Origin: Chitinophaga silvisoli
GTDB lineage: Bacteria > Bacteroidota > Bacteroidia > Chitinophagales > Chitinophagaceae
Reading direction: 5' to 3'
NCBI RefSeq assembly: GCF_003412465.1
Contig: NZ_QTJV01000020.1
Span: 32,359 to 96,358 of the forward strand
DNA: 64,000 bases
The position numbers and the translations under genes are program-made. Each line of letters opens with the position of its first letter. Position 1 is the stretch's first letter. The notes beneath the pieces were generated by a model. It worked only from the letters and a program-made list of their open reading frames with translations, made no database searches and had not been told where the DNA came from. Of this stretch, positions 43,400-51,966 are shown in pieces.

Positions 43400-44512
43400 A
43401 TGAATAAGGAACCTCAGGTATTGATAGAACAACCGAATGGAAGGCATACCCTGTATGCATCGGTAGAGCAGGATGATCGTACAGCTTATTTGTACCTGTT
43501 CCCTGCGGAATTACAGAGTAAAAAGTATAAAATGCGGGCCTGCTGGCTGCGCAATTTGTTGCCTGCTCCTGAAGTAAAGGACCTGGCAGCCATGCACAAT
43601 GGAACAGCCCCGATGTTACAGCGTAAGTTCTGTAATCATCCGGATGGCAAAGAGCCCCTGAAAGCAGAATTATTGGAAATTGTATGGCTGCCTGAAGATG
43701 ATGGCGCGGCGGTATTATATGATGGTGAGATCCTTGGCGTTATTCCAGGGTGGAGCCTGTATGTGGATGAAGCAGTGTCCTATGCAGCAGATTGCACAGG
43801 TGTGGAAGGCGATGATTTCCTGGTCTTGCCATTGGGTGATCCGGAAACCAACCAGCAGTACGCACGTGTAGGGGAAGCCGTTGCATTCCGGAATCAATGG
43901 AGTACTGTGGAAGAACCGGCATGGCCACAAATCCAGGAAACCTTTATCAATTGTTATGAGCAGCAGTTCGGAAAGATGCTGCAATATTTTGCAATTGATA
44001 ACAATGAATGGCCACCGATGGCGATGGGTAAATTTGAGAAAGATAATGTAGTTTACTTCCTCACTATGGGTGCAAGCATCCGCCCGATGCCATGGGTATC
44101 TTACCTGTACAACGATACATCGGCAGCGTATCGCAGGATGGAACTGGCCCTGGCAGTAGACAAAAATGAATTCTCAGAAGAAGAGATCATGAAGATGGCG
44201 GAGAGCATTGCGACCATGGCAGATATTCCCTGGAGACATATTAGCTGGCTGGGAGAGGGGCATACCATCGGGTCCTCAAAACTGCCGGCACCTTATGAGA
44301 GTATGATACTGTCTTCAGCTTTGTATAATGGTGAGGCTTTCGCATTGCCGGAGATGTATGGGGATAAGGTGAACCTGTTCTGGGCAAGCCCGGTGACACA
44401 GCAGGAGAGGGAGTTTGCACACAGGAAACCGAATGGAGGGTATGAGTTGCTGGAGATCATGATCCAGAAAGATGCGACGCATGTAGTGAAGAAAAGGAAA
44501 GCAGTATTGTAG
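43400..44512 (+). CDS. SUFU (suppressor of fused) domain protein
   Basis: The ATG at 43400 is preferred over a TTG nine codons upstream; the ATG at 43369 is out of frame. The 370-residue product has an N-terminal alpha/beta region (residues 1-170, with acidic WSLYVDEAVSYAADCTGVEGDDFLVLPLGDP) and a C-terminal SUFU-like domain: FLTMGASIRPMPWVSYLYND, RMELALAVDKNEFSEEEIMKMAESIATMADIPWRHISWLGEGHTIG and NLFWASPVTQQEREFAHRKPNGGYELLEIM. SUFU domains occur in bacteria mainly as immunity-like or regulatory binding proteins. The gene is followed by its own terminator. No toxin gene is beside it. Confidence 0.8.
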   Translation: MNKEPQVLIEQPNGRHTLYASVEQDDRTAYLYLFPAELQSKKYKMRACWLRNLLPAPEVKDLAAMHNGTAPMLQRKFCNHPDGKEPLKAELLEIVWLPEDDGAAVLYDGEILGVIPGWSLYVDEAVSYAADCTGVEGDDFLVLPLGDPETNQQYARVGEAVAFRNQWSTVEEPAWPQIQETFINCYEQQFGKMLQYFAIDNNEWPPMAMGKFEKDNVVYFLTMGASIRPMPWVSYLYNDTSAAYRRMELALAVDKNEFSEEEIMKMAESIATMADIPWRHISWLGEGHTIGSSKLPAPYESMILSSALYNGEAFALPEMYGDKVNLFWASPVTQQEREFAHRKPNGGYELLEIMIQKDATHVVKKRKAVL

Positions 44513-44524
44513 AATAATATTGGT

Positions 44525-44549
44525 CGGCTCCACATGGAGCCGGCTTTTT
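44525..44549 (+). terminator. Rho-independent terminator
   Basis: Stem CGGCTCC/GGAGCCG with ACAT loop, then GCTTTTTT. It ends the SUFU gene. Confidence 0.88.
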
Positions 44550-44751
44550 TATCTTATGAACAGTATACTGTTATTTATTGATTGAAAGTGTTTAAGTGGG
44601 GGAAATTGGAGGAGGAAGAAGTTATTTAATTATTTTAAAAAGCATGCTGGTTTATTAACCGTTTTCTATGTCCACTTTAAATAACTCTTAGCAAATAATC
44701 AACCCCGCTTTAAGGCAGGTTTGCAATTTCTCTAATTGGCCTTCAAATCTT

Positions 44752-44796
44752 ATTGGTAAAGGATAATTACATTTATCCCTTACCAATTATTTTTTT
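44752..44796 (+). promoter_or_regulatory. Terminator-like hairpin abutting the start codon of the next gene
   Basis: Inverted repeat ATTGGTAAAGGATAA / TTATCCCTTACCAAT (44752-44766 and 44773-44787; one mismatch in 15) is followed by TTATTTTTTT and at once by the ATG at 44797. It could be an intrinsic terminator or attenuator, a dyad operator, or a structure that blocks the start. An internal-terminator role is inferred. Confidence 0.55.
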
Positions 44797-45465
44797 ATGG
44801 CAAAGCAAACTTCGATACTGACATTTACTGGCAGATTAGGGCCGTTAACAGGTTTCAAGCGGAATGGGAAGCATTACTTCCGGAACCGCCCTGATGGTAT
44901 TCGGCACACTCCCAATATGAAACGGGCGGCACAGCGTTTTGGACAGGCTAGCCGTACGGGGGCTTTTATCCGGAAGGCATTGGGAATAAAAGGTGACGGA
45001 GGGCATGTGAATAGGTTTACTAAATTGCTGATTCCTTCTGCGGGTGTCGATCTGCATCCCCTGACAGGACTGCAATTCAATAAATCGAAACCTACCTCAT
45101 CTCATTTCTCCAAATTACCGGTATTAGGGAAAGATGGCAGATTATACATCCCGGCACAAGCCTTCCCAAAAGGCATCCGGCATGTAGCAATTAAATTAAT
45201 CGCTGTCCGTATCGATTTACAAACCAGGCAGGTAATAGGCAGCAATACAGCTGTCATTAATATCGACACTTCTCAAAAATTTGAAGGTGCGGAACTTTCT
45301 GCATGTGTACCTGGAACAGGCACATTGATCACGGCGTTGTCTGTAAATGACAGCGCAGCGATCCTTGCGGTGAAGGAGACACAGGCGGTTTGCATCAGGC
45401 CTGTTGAACCGCATTTTATACATGTTAATGTACCTGCGGTGCCATTTATAGTACTCTTAGAATGA
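44797..45465 (+). CDS. Unrecognised 222-residue protein
   Basis: No signal peptide or membrane segment. The N-terminus SILTFTGRLGPLTGFKRNGKHYFRNRP and the following basic helix (RRHTPNMKRAAQRFGQASRTGAFIRKALG in part) recall small Bacteroidota hypothetical proteins that begin in this way, but I cannot name a family. The C-terminal half is beta-rich and hydrophobic (AVINIDTSQKFEGAELSACVPG, HVNVPAVPFIVLLE), with a possible jelly-roll or Ig-like fold. It is not close to other unknowns here. A hairpin abuts the start codon. Function unknown. Confidence 0.65.
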   Translation: MAKQTSILTFTGRLGPLTGFKRNGKHYFRNRPDGIRHTPNMKRAAQRFGQASRTGAFIRKALGIKGDGGHVNRFTKLLIPSAGVDLHPLTGLQFNKSKPTSSHFSKLPVLGKDGRLYIPAQAFPKGIRHVAIKLIAVRIDLQTRQVIGSNTAVINIDTSQKFEGAELSACVPGTGTLITALSVNDSAAILAVKETQAVCIRPVEPHFIHVNVPAVPFIVLLE

Positions 45466-45529
45466 TAGCTGTTAGTCATACAAGGAATAATTGGTAGATC
45501 GGAGAAACCTATGAAGAAATATAAATTTA

Positions 45530-45557
45530 CTACCACAGTGGAAATAACTGTGGGTAG
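45530..45557. other. Hairpin-like inverted repeat
   Basis: CTACCACAG and CTGTGGGTAG form a stem with a one-base bulge and a short loop in the 266-base gap before the membrane-protein gene. A GGGGG/CCCCC dyad follows at 45587-45599. Neither is an evident terminator; possible operators. Confidence 0.35.
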
Positions 45558-45731
45558 ACTACTATTGTATCTTTAACGCCATATTTCGGGGGACCCCCCA
45601 AAATCTCTCTCCACCACGACTCCACGTTGAAAGCATCCTGAACATAATTAAGCAAGGGGATTTTCCTGTATTTACATGATTCTTTCCAATAAATACCCTA
45701 AATTCAAAGGAGTTCTTCAAGCTAACATACC

Positions 45732-46220
45732 ATGACCGAGCAACCCTCCATTTTCGATGACACCTTTGAAACCGGACTAAAGCTACGCCGCCGCGCCCTG
45801 ATGCCTCTTTTCCTTAAGATCTACCTGCTCCTCTTTGCGATTTACGGTGCATTCCAGGTCGTAGGCCGCTCTTATTATACATACAAGCTGATTGATTTCT
45901 ATGTGAACCGGCAAGGGTTTAGTATCAGCGATCTGAGGCTGGGCCTGATGTTAGGAAGAAGCTTTTTGGGAGCTATCATATTATTAGCCATGGTCCTGTC
46001 CTTATGGATGGAGTGGAAATGGGCTATCCGCTTTAATTGGGGGATCCTGGTTTACTGGGCCCTCATGGCAGTCGTGGATTATGTAGGTGGCAACGGGTAC
46101 GGCATCTACCTGGGAGTGGCAGCATTGATACTGGCACCCTACTTCTCGATCCTCTATCATATTCAAAAGCGATGGGAACAGGATGCGGTCTCCGGGCGGG
46201 AGCTAAGACAAGCTAAATAA
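45732..46220 (+). CDS. Small membrane protein, unrecognised
   Basis: The 162-residue product has no cleavable signal peptide; its N-terminal 25 residues are charged (FDDTFETGLKLRRRALM). Four membrane helices follow: MPLFLKIYLLLFAIYGAFQVV, LGAIILLAMVLSLWM, WGILVYWALMAVVDYV and YLGVAALILAPYFSIL. The C-terminal tail is polar (HIQKRWEQDAVSGRELRQAK) and likely cytoplasmic. No family is recognised and there are no catalytic residues to point to. The gene stands alone between the unknown gene and the SDR. Confidence 0.7.
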   Translation: MTEQPSIFDDTFETGLKLRRRALMPLFLKIYLLLFAIYGAFQVVGRSYYTYKLIDFYVNRQGFSISDLRLGLMLGRSFLGAIILLAMVLSLWMEWKWAIRFNWGILVYWALMAVVDYVGGNGYGIYLGVAALILAPYFSILYHIQKRWEQDAVSGRELRQAK

Positions 46221-46424
46221 TCCCTTTTTTATGAGAATAAATTGTGCTACTCCCTCCAACCGCTCTCCCCCAAAAAACAAATAAAACGCTCCTGAAAGAG
46301 GGTATTCACCAAAAGGAATGATAACTATTTTCAAAATAAAAGAGATCCGGCTTCAATAATCATAGACCCGGCGATAGCAAAATTCCCCCTATTACAGACC
46401 TTTGCCTTATCAAAATCGCCCATC

Positions 46425-47129
46425 ATGAAACATGTACTTATCACTGGTGCCAACAAAGGCATTGGCTTCGAAGTCGCAAAGCAAATGGCTCAACTCGGCT
46501 ACTACGTTTACCTCGGTTGTCGTGACGAACAGAACGGTGCAGCCGCCATCAATAAGTTAAAATCCGAAGGCCTCAGCAACATTGAATTCCTGAAAATCGA
46601 TGTCTCCGACCTTCATTCCGTTCAGCAAGCTGCTGCCAGCATCGCATCACTGGATATATTAATCAACAATGCCGGCATCTCCGGCAAGCAACCACAAAAC
46701 ATCTCTGCCTGCGATATTGAAGAAATCAAACGCATCTTCAACACAAACTATTTCGGCGTGATCCAAACCACCCAGGCATTTTTACCTTTATTAAAAAAGG
46801 CAGCCCTGCCTGTCATCGTAAATGTCTCCAGTGAACTCGGCTCTCTCGCTATGCAAACCAGCAAAGACCGCTTTGGCAACTGGGATAATTACCATGCTTA
46901 CGGTGCTACAAAAACAGCCCTGAATACATTCACCATTAACCTTTCACAGGAATTGCGTAATTTCAAAATTAATAGCGTAACGCCTGGTTATACTGCCACC
47001 GACCTCAATAACTTTGCGGGCTTTAAAACCGCCGCTCAGGGTGCTGAGCCGATAGTACGACTGGCTACGATCGGGGAGGATGGTCCAACGGGGCAATTTT
47101 CCCGGCAGGAAGGGGAGTTGCCATGGTAG
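46425..47129 (+). CDS. Short-chain dehydrogenase/reductase
   Basis: The 234-residue product has the SDR nucleotide motif TGANKGIG at residues 7-14, NNAG (INNAGISGK), the catalytic Ser of VNVSSELG and the Tyr-Lys pair YHAYGATK, and the C-terminal PGYTATDLN. The loop resembles carbonyl reductase-type SDRs (NKGIGFEVAKQMAQLGYYVYLGCRDEQNG). It would reduce a small carbonyl with NADPH in the cytoplasm. An AraC-family regulator is encoded 180 bases downstream on the same strand and may regulate it. Substrate unknown. Confidence 0.92.
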   Translation: MKHVLITGANKGIGFEVAKQMAQLGYYVYLGCRDEQNGAAAINKLKSEGLSNIEFLKIDVSDLHSVQQAAASIASLDILINNAGISGKQPQNISACDIEEIKRIFNTNYFGVIQTTQAFLPLLKKAALPVIVNVSSELGSLAMQTSKDRFGNWDNYHAYGATKTALNTFTINLSQELRNFKINSVTPGYTATDLNNFAGFKTAAQGAEPIVRLATIGEDGPTGQFSRQEGELPW

Positions 47130-47193
47130 AGGCGTTGTTATCACGAGATGCACTATGCTCATGAAAACTAATTCTGGCATAAGTAGGCCTTCC

Positions 47194-47246
47194 TGGTAAG
47201 AAGTGATTCTACCAAAGTCACTTTCTGATAGAAATCATTTCTACCA
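47194..47246. promoter_or_regulatory. Two operator-like dyads 32 bp apart, upstream of the AraC gene
   Basis: Two 21-bp dyads: 47194-47214 (TGGTAAGAA and TTCTACCA arms) and 47226-47246 (TGATAGAAA and TTTCTACCA arms), centre to centre 32 bp, which is three helical turns. A degenerate third half-site (TGATAAAAG) starts at 47260. The dyads fit a dimeric regulator that binds in tandem before the AraC gene start (47308). Confidence 0.6.
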
Positions 47247-47307
47247 AAAGTACCTCTCCTGATAAAAGCCACCAGGCACCCATCACCCTTCAACCACCAA
47301 CGCAATC

Positions 47308-48216
47308 ATGAAAGAGAAAGAACTACACCGCCTTACATCCATCGCCGAATTCCACCGCCTCCGGGGCTTACAGCCCCCCGCACACCCTTTAATCAGCGTA
47401 GTGAATTATGCCGACGTAGTTCTTTCCCCCGACAACAATCATATCAACTGGGTCCTCGACTTCTACTCCATCTCCCTCAAAAGAGATGTCACCGTAAAGT
47501 TCAGGTACGGCCAGCAGAAATATGACTTCGACGAAGGCATCATGTATTTCATCGCTCCCGGCCAGGTCTTCAACATCGAAGTCCCAGCGGAAAATCAACC
47601 TAAGAGATCCGGCTGGATGTTACTCATCCACCCGGATTTCCTCTGGAATACCGCCTTGTCAAAAAACATTCGCCAATACGAATATTTCGGCTATGCTTCC
47701 AACGAAGCCCTCTTCCTTTCTGACAAGGAAGAAGCTACAATCGTGAATATCATTCACAACATCCGCCATGAATACAACAGCAATATTGATAAATTCACAC
47801 AGCAAATCATCATCTCTCACATAGAGACGCTTTTAAACTATGCCGAAAGGTTTTATCACCGGCAATTCATCACCCGGAAAATCACAAACCACCAGGTGCT
47901 TGAAAAACTGGAAGCTTTGCTTTCCAATGAAGAGCTGTTTGCAAAGGGCATTCCTTCCGTTCAACTCATCTCCGAAAAACTAAACATCTCCCCTAACTAC
48001 CTGAGTAGCCTGCTCAAAAATCTCACCGGACAAAGCACCCAACAACATATCCAAAACAAACTGGTCGAAGTGGCTAAACAAAAATTGTCAACCACCACTT
48101 TATCAGTCAATGAAGTCGCATATGAATTAGGATTTGAACATCCACAATCATTCAGGAAGTTTTTCAAATCCAAAACGAATATGTCTCCATTAGAATTCAG
48201 GGAGTCTTTTAATTAG
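47308..48216 (+). CDS. AraC-family transcriptional regulator
   Basis: The 302-residue product has an N-terminal cupin-like sensing domain of about 200 residues (NHINWVLDFYSISLKRDVTVKFRYGQQKYDFDEGIMYFIAPGQVF) and a C-terminal AraC HTH pair (residues about 215-300): SVQLISEKLNISPNYLSSLLKNLTGQSTQQHIQNKLVEVAKQKL and LSVNEVAYELGFEHPQSFRKFFKSKTNMSPLEFRES. It likely controls the upstream SDR gene or itself; operator-like dyads lie 60-110 bases before its start. The ligand is unknown. Confidence 0.9.
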   Translation: MKEKELHRLTSIAEFHRLRGLQPPAHPLISVVNYADVVLSPDNNHINWVLDFYSISLKRDVTVKFRYGQQKYDFDEGIMYFIAPGQVFNIEVPAENQPKRSGWMLLIHPDFLWNTALSKNIRQYEYFGYASNEALFLSDKEEATIVNIIHNIRHEYNSNIDKFTQQIIISHIETLLNYAERFYHRQFITRKITNHQVLEKLEALLSNEELFAKGIPSVQLISEKLNISPNYLSSLLKNLTGQSTQQHIQNKLVEVAKQKLSTTTLSVNEVAYELGFEHPQSFRKFFKSKTNMSPLEFRESFN

Positions 48217-48579
48217 TAACTCCTTTTAAAATTGAACGCCGCATTGACTGAATGATTGTTTACGAATAATCAAAATACCCGTCTTTTTATATCTAACAAA
48301 GATTACGTTTAATGATATCAGTGCCCAGGTCACCCATCCTGCCTAAATTCTTCAATCATTGATAAAATCTTCTTAATTAATTTTGTAATCTCCTTTTATT
48401 CTCTAATTTTGTCCCATAGCATTCCATTTTAACCTTGTCTGTCTGTGAATAACCCAACCCGATTTTCTTAATTCAAAACTATACTTATGTAATATCTATA
48501 CTCATTCGAGAAAGCATTGATACCCATTTAAGAGTCCCTTAATGTTCGTATTCCCTATCACGACTGTTTAAATAACAAG
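48217..48579. other. Intergenic region with candidate promoter of the surface-apparatus operon
   Basis: The 363-base AT-rich gap between the AraC gene and the outer membrane protein gene contains no other open reading frame of interest. It holds the promoter-like elements listed separately and a long leader of roughly 160 bases. No terminator hairpin for the AraC gene is evident. Confidence 0.5.
48382..48411 (+). promoter_or_regulatory. Candidate Bacteroidota promoter for the 48.6-64 kb operon
   Basis: TTTG at 48382-48385 and TAATTTTG at 48404-48411 match the -33 and TAnnTTTG -7 elements with an 18-base gap. A second TAATTTTG overlaps at 48378-48385. The next gene starts 169 bases downstream. 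Confidence 0.45.
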
Positions 48580-50883
48580 TTGAAATATTTATTCCTTATA
48601 TTATTCTTCCTCACGGCAGGGAGCCAGGTAAACTATGCTCAATTACAACGTAGTACCACGCTTCCCGGAGCCCCAGGTAAAGGACCAATAGTTGTATTCC
48701 CCCGCGGTATTAAACAATCTTCCGGCGATGTTTCCTATATATTGGCAACTGACACCGCTGGCAATGTTAACCTGATACCTTTATATGCGAATCAACATTA
48801 TGACACCAGTACCCGGCCTCTACCGCCCCGTAAGCCTTTCCTGAAGGTACATGGGAATGTTATGTATGACTATTACTACCAATCCGGCGTTGATACCCCA
48901 TATCAGCAAAAAGATATTTACCAGCATACAGTACAGACCTATCTGGACCTCACTATCAGGGATCAATATCCCGTGCGTGTTGCATTCACCACTGCCAGGG
49001 GCAATTCAACCCTGTTCCGCAATATCACGGGTTTGAATATGCAATATACCAGCCGGGATTTCAAAAACCTGTTGTATGATAAATTGCAAAAATGGGATGC
49101 CTCCCAAATAGGCCAGTTGAAACAATTACAATTAGAAAAGGAACAGCTGAATGCAAAATCCCTGGAATTGTACCAATTAAAAGACTGGCTATCTTCTCCT
49201 GCCCAGTTACAACGGTTAGTAGAAGCACGCGAGCGGAAGTTATATGGAAGAAGAGATTCCCTGCCCACACCAGGACTGGATTCCCTTCCAGGGGTGCCGT
49301 CATTGCCGGAAGTGCCCTCCTGGGATGTGCTGCTTCGTTATAAAGGCCGCCTGAATGCGAAAGACAGCGCCACAAACCCACTGCCTTCCGACTCAAGTTT
49401 TGAAAACTATTATGCAGCACGCCAACATCAGTTAGATTCCCTGCAGAATCGCCTTCTAATCATGGATAGCACCTATCACGCTCACGAAGCCCAGGTAGGT
49501 AACCTGAAAGGAAAGGTCATTGAAAAGCTGATGAGCAGTAAAAACAATGCGGAGCTTTCTCAGCATCTGAAAGAAATGAACCTCCCAGACACTGTGTTGC
49601 CCAAAGGCTACAGGACTTTGCTGGCGATTCGCTCAATAGGTATCGGCCGCACTCTGGCGGACTACTCTGAACTAACTGCCAAAGGGATTAGTATCACCGG
49701 TGTGCAGGCAGAGTTCAATCCATCTTATTACGTAGCAGTTGCTGCTGGTACAATCGATTATCGCTTCAGAAATTACATTGTAAATAACGACGCTCCCCGA
49801 CAATACCTGGCTTTGATAAGAGCCGGATATGGCATGAAAGAAGGAAATCACCTGTTCTTTACCTATTACATGGGTAAAAAACAACTCTACAACCTGAATA
49901 CCAGTGCCGATAGTACGAGCACGCCAAACTATCATATCATGGGTATTGCGGTAGAAGGCCGCTGGCAGATCACAAAGAACACTTTTATGACCGGCGAAGT
50001 GGCAAAGTCTTCTTTGCCCTATTATCAGAAAACCGGCCATAGTATGTTCAGTGATCATACCAATGAAGCTTATTCCCTGAGTGCAAATTCACTGATAGCA
50101 AAGACAGGTACTAAACTCACCGGTGTATACAAGGTAATGGGAGCAGGGTTTCAGTCCTTCAGCCTTTATACAACAGGCTCCAAACAGATTGCATGGACCG
50201 TGCGTGTAGATCAGCCTTTCTTTAAACAACAATTATTAGTCACCGCCTCTGTACGCAGAAATGATTATACGAGCCAGTACCAACAGGCCGATTATAAAAG
50301 CAATACCATTTTCAAAAGCATACAGGCAACATTAAGGATCAAACATTATCCGGTTGTAAGTGTCGGATATTATCCCAGCTCGCAGCTGACAAAACTCAGT
50401 GACGGTACTTATATAGAAAGTACTTTCTACACTATGGTTGGAACAGTAAGCCATTTCTACAAAGTACATAGTGTCATGATGAATACAATGCTCTCCTTCA
50501 CCCGCTTCTACAACAAACAGGATGATAGTAGCTTTGTATACTACAATACAAAGAACCTGTTGCTGAATCATGCTATGTTCCTTGGCAAATTTACAATACA
50601 GGGTACTGGTTCCGCGGCTATGAATGGCGACTATGACCTGTATGGTGCGGATGGTAATGTGTTGTATAAAGTCAAAAGCTGGCTGGACATTGGCGCAGGC
50701 TTGAAATATAGTTATCAAACAACCTATGAAATCAGGAATATGGGCTACACCGGCACGGCTCGTGTCGCTATCCCATATTTCGGACAGATAGAGGTCATGG
50801 CAGATAAAGGATTTATCCCGGGCGCTGAAAAGCGATTGGTTTCAAATAATACAGGTCGAATCACCTATACTAAAACATTTTAA
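48580..50883 (+). CDS. Outer membrane protein, TTG start, first gene of a surface-apparatus operon
   Basis: The start codon is TTG: the frame then reads a normal signal peptide (MKYLFLILFFLTAGSQVNYAQ) and no ATG lies near. Residues about 130-370 are helical and coiled-coil-like (LQKWDASQIGQLKQLQLEKEQLNAKSLELYQLKDWLSSPAQLQ), and the C-terminal 380 residues are amphipathic beta strands of a large barrel (KGISITGVQAEFNPSYYVAVAAGTIDYRFRNYIV...RVAIPYFGQIEVMADKGF), ending GRITYTKTF. It might secrete or anchor the giant proteins downstream. I know of no named family. The next gene follows directly after its stop. Confidence 0.7.
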   Translation: MKYLFLILFFLTAGSQVNYAQLQRSTTLPGAPGKGPIVVFPRGIKQSSGDVSYILATDTAGNVNLIPLYANQHYDTSTRPLPPRKPFLKVHGNVMYDYYYQSGVDTPYQQKDIYQHTVQTYLDLTIRDQYPVRVAFTTARGNSTLFRNITGLNMQYTSRDFKNLLYDKLQKWDASQIGQLKQLQLEKEQLNAKSLELYQLKDWLSSPAQLQRLVEARERKLYGRRDSLPTPGLDSLPGVPSLPEVPSWDVLLRYKGRLNAKDSATNPLPSDSSFENYYAARQHQLDSLQNRLLIMDSTYHAHEAQVGNLKGKVIEKLMSSKNNAELSQHLKEMNLPDTVLPKGYRTLLAIRSIGIGRTLADYSELTAKGISITGVQAEFNPSYYVAVAAGTIDYRFRNYIVNNDAPRQYLALIRAGYGMKEGNHLFFTYYMGKKQLYNLNTSADSTSTPNYHIMGIAVEGRWQITKNTFMTGEVAKSSLPYYQKTGHSMFSDHTNEAYSLSANSLIAKTGTKLTGVYKVMGAGFQSFSLYTTGSKQIAWTVRVDQPFFKQQLLVTASVRRNDYTSQYQQADYKSNTIFKSIQATLRIKHYPVVSVGYYPSSQLTKLSDGTYIESTFYTMVGTVSHFYKVHSVMMNTMLSFTRFYNKQDDSSFVYYNTKNLLLNHAMFLGKFTIQGTGSAAMNGDYDLYGADGNVLYKVKSWLDIGAGLKYSYQTTYEIRNMGYTGTARVAIPYFGQIEVMADKGFIPGAEKRLVSNNTGRITYTKTF

Positions 50884-51966
50884 ATGAGACATTTTATCCT
50901 GATAGCTTTGGTGTTGCTATCTCTTCAGGCAACAGCTCAGGTAAACATGACAGTGCAGTTACCTCCAACCGGTGTAATGCAAAAAGCACAGTTATGGAAT
51001 ATCTTACTGGTATCTGCTTCAACTTCCTCCATCTGGGTGCGTGTTGAATTACGCGTCACAGATGCCCAGTCCAACCAACCGGTATTGACAGGTGTAAGCC
51101 GTAATCTAATGTTGAACAAAGGTGCCAAACAATTACAGGTGGCGGATGTAACGCCTGTTACCTACGAATACCTCTTACCTACTGCTGATAGAAATGCGAA
51201 TGGTCTGCTTATGGCAGGCACTTACACCGCATGTTACAGTGTATTCCTTATATCAGGCGATGCAAATTCCCTGATTGCAGAAGATTGTCTGCCATTCGCA
51301 GTGGAACCGGTAAGTCCGCCGTTGTTGAATAATCCGGCAGACCAAAGTGTAGTAGAAGGGAATTTACCCCAGTTCACCTGGATACCTCCAGCTCCAATCA
51401 CTATTTTCAGTGATCTGAACTATGATTTCACGATCGTAGAATTAAGAAATGGTCAATCTCCTGCCGAGGCGATCCAATCAAATATTCCTGTGTATCACAC
51501 CACTCATTTGAAAGATCAGTTCTTAAACTACCCTGCTTCCGCAGTAGTACTGGATACAGCGAAGAACTATGCATGGACAGTGATTGCAAAGAACAACACA
51601 CAGTTCGCGGCACAAACGGACATCTGGACATTTAAGATCAAGGATGTACCCTCTGAAAAAATAGTAGTGACACAGGATGCCTATGTACAACTGAGAAAAG
51701 AACTGGATGGTTCATCTGTGGCGTGCTCTGGCGCATTACAGTTCGGTTATAGCAACGATGCCGGCGATACTACCGTGACATATGAAATCATTTCCTTAGA
51801 TGCAGGTCAGCATGTTGTGAAAACAGCCACTCTCTCATTGGAGCGTGGTATGAACAACTTGAAAGTAGACCTGAAAAAAGTAAGTCTCACCACTGGTCAG
51901 TCCTACCTGTTCCGTTTAAAGAACGGCAGACGTGAATACTGGCAGATAAAATTTGTTTATAAATGA
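50884..51966 (+). CDS. Exported Fn3-like protein
   Basis: The ATG directly follows the stop of the outer membrane protein, so the two are co-transcribed and probably coupled. The 360-residue product has a signal peptide (MRHFILIALVLLSLQATAQ). The mature part is beta-rich: a first region with VMQKAQLWNILLVSASTSSIWVRVELRVTDAQSN, a middle with PADQSVVEGNLPQFTWIPPAP resembling Fn3-like Bacteroidota modules, and a C-terminal strand-rich segment (GRREYWQIKFVYK). Periplasmic or surface-attached. Function unknown; it may form part of the assembly path of the giant proteins. Its last bases overlap the next start (ATGA). Confidence 0.65.
   Translation: MRHFILIALVLLSLQATAQVNMTVQLPPTGVMQKAQLWNILLVSASTSSIWVRVELRVTDAQSNQPVLTGVSRNLMLNKGAKQLQVADVTPVTYEYLLPTADRNANGLLMAGTYTACYSVFLISGDANSLIAEDCLPFAVEPVSPPLLNNPADQSVVEGNLPQFTWIPPAPITIFSDLNYDFTIVELRNGQSPAEAIQSNIPVYHTTHLKDQFLNYPASAVVLDTAKNYAWTVIAKNNTQFAAQTDIWTFKIKDVPSEKIVVTQDAYVQLRKELDGSSVACSGALQFGYSNDAGDTTVTYEIISLDAGQHVVKTATLSLERGMNNLKVDLKKVSLTTGQSYLFRLKNGRREYWQIKFVYK

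Noticed and set aside
43373..44512. Longer start (TTG at 43373) for the SUFU gene
   Set aside because: The ATG at 43400 is the better start; the upstream ATG at 43369 is out of frame and soon meets a stop.
45587..45599. GGGGG/CCCCC dyad
   Set aside because: Loop too short for a stable hairpin and no T-tract; noted only within the inverted-repeat entry.
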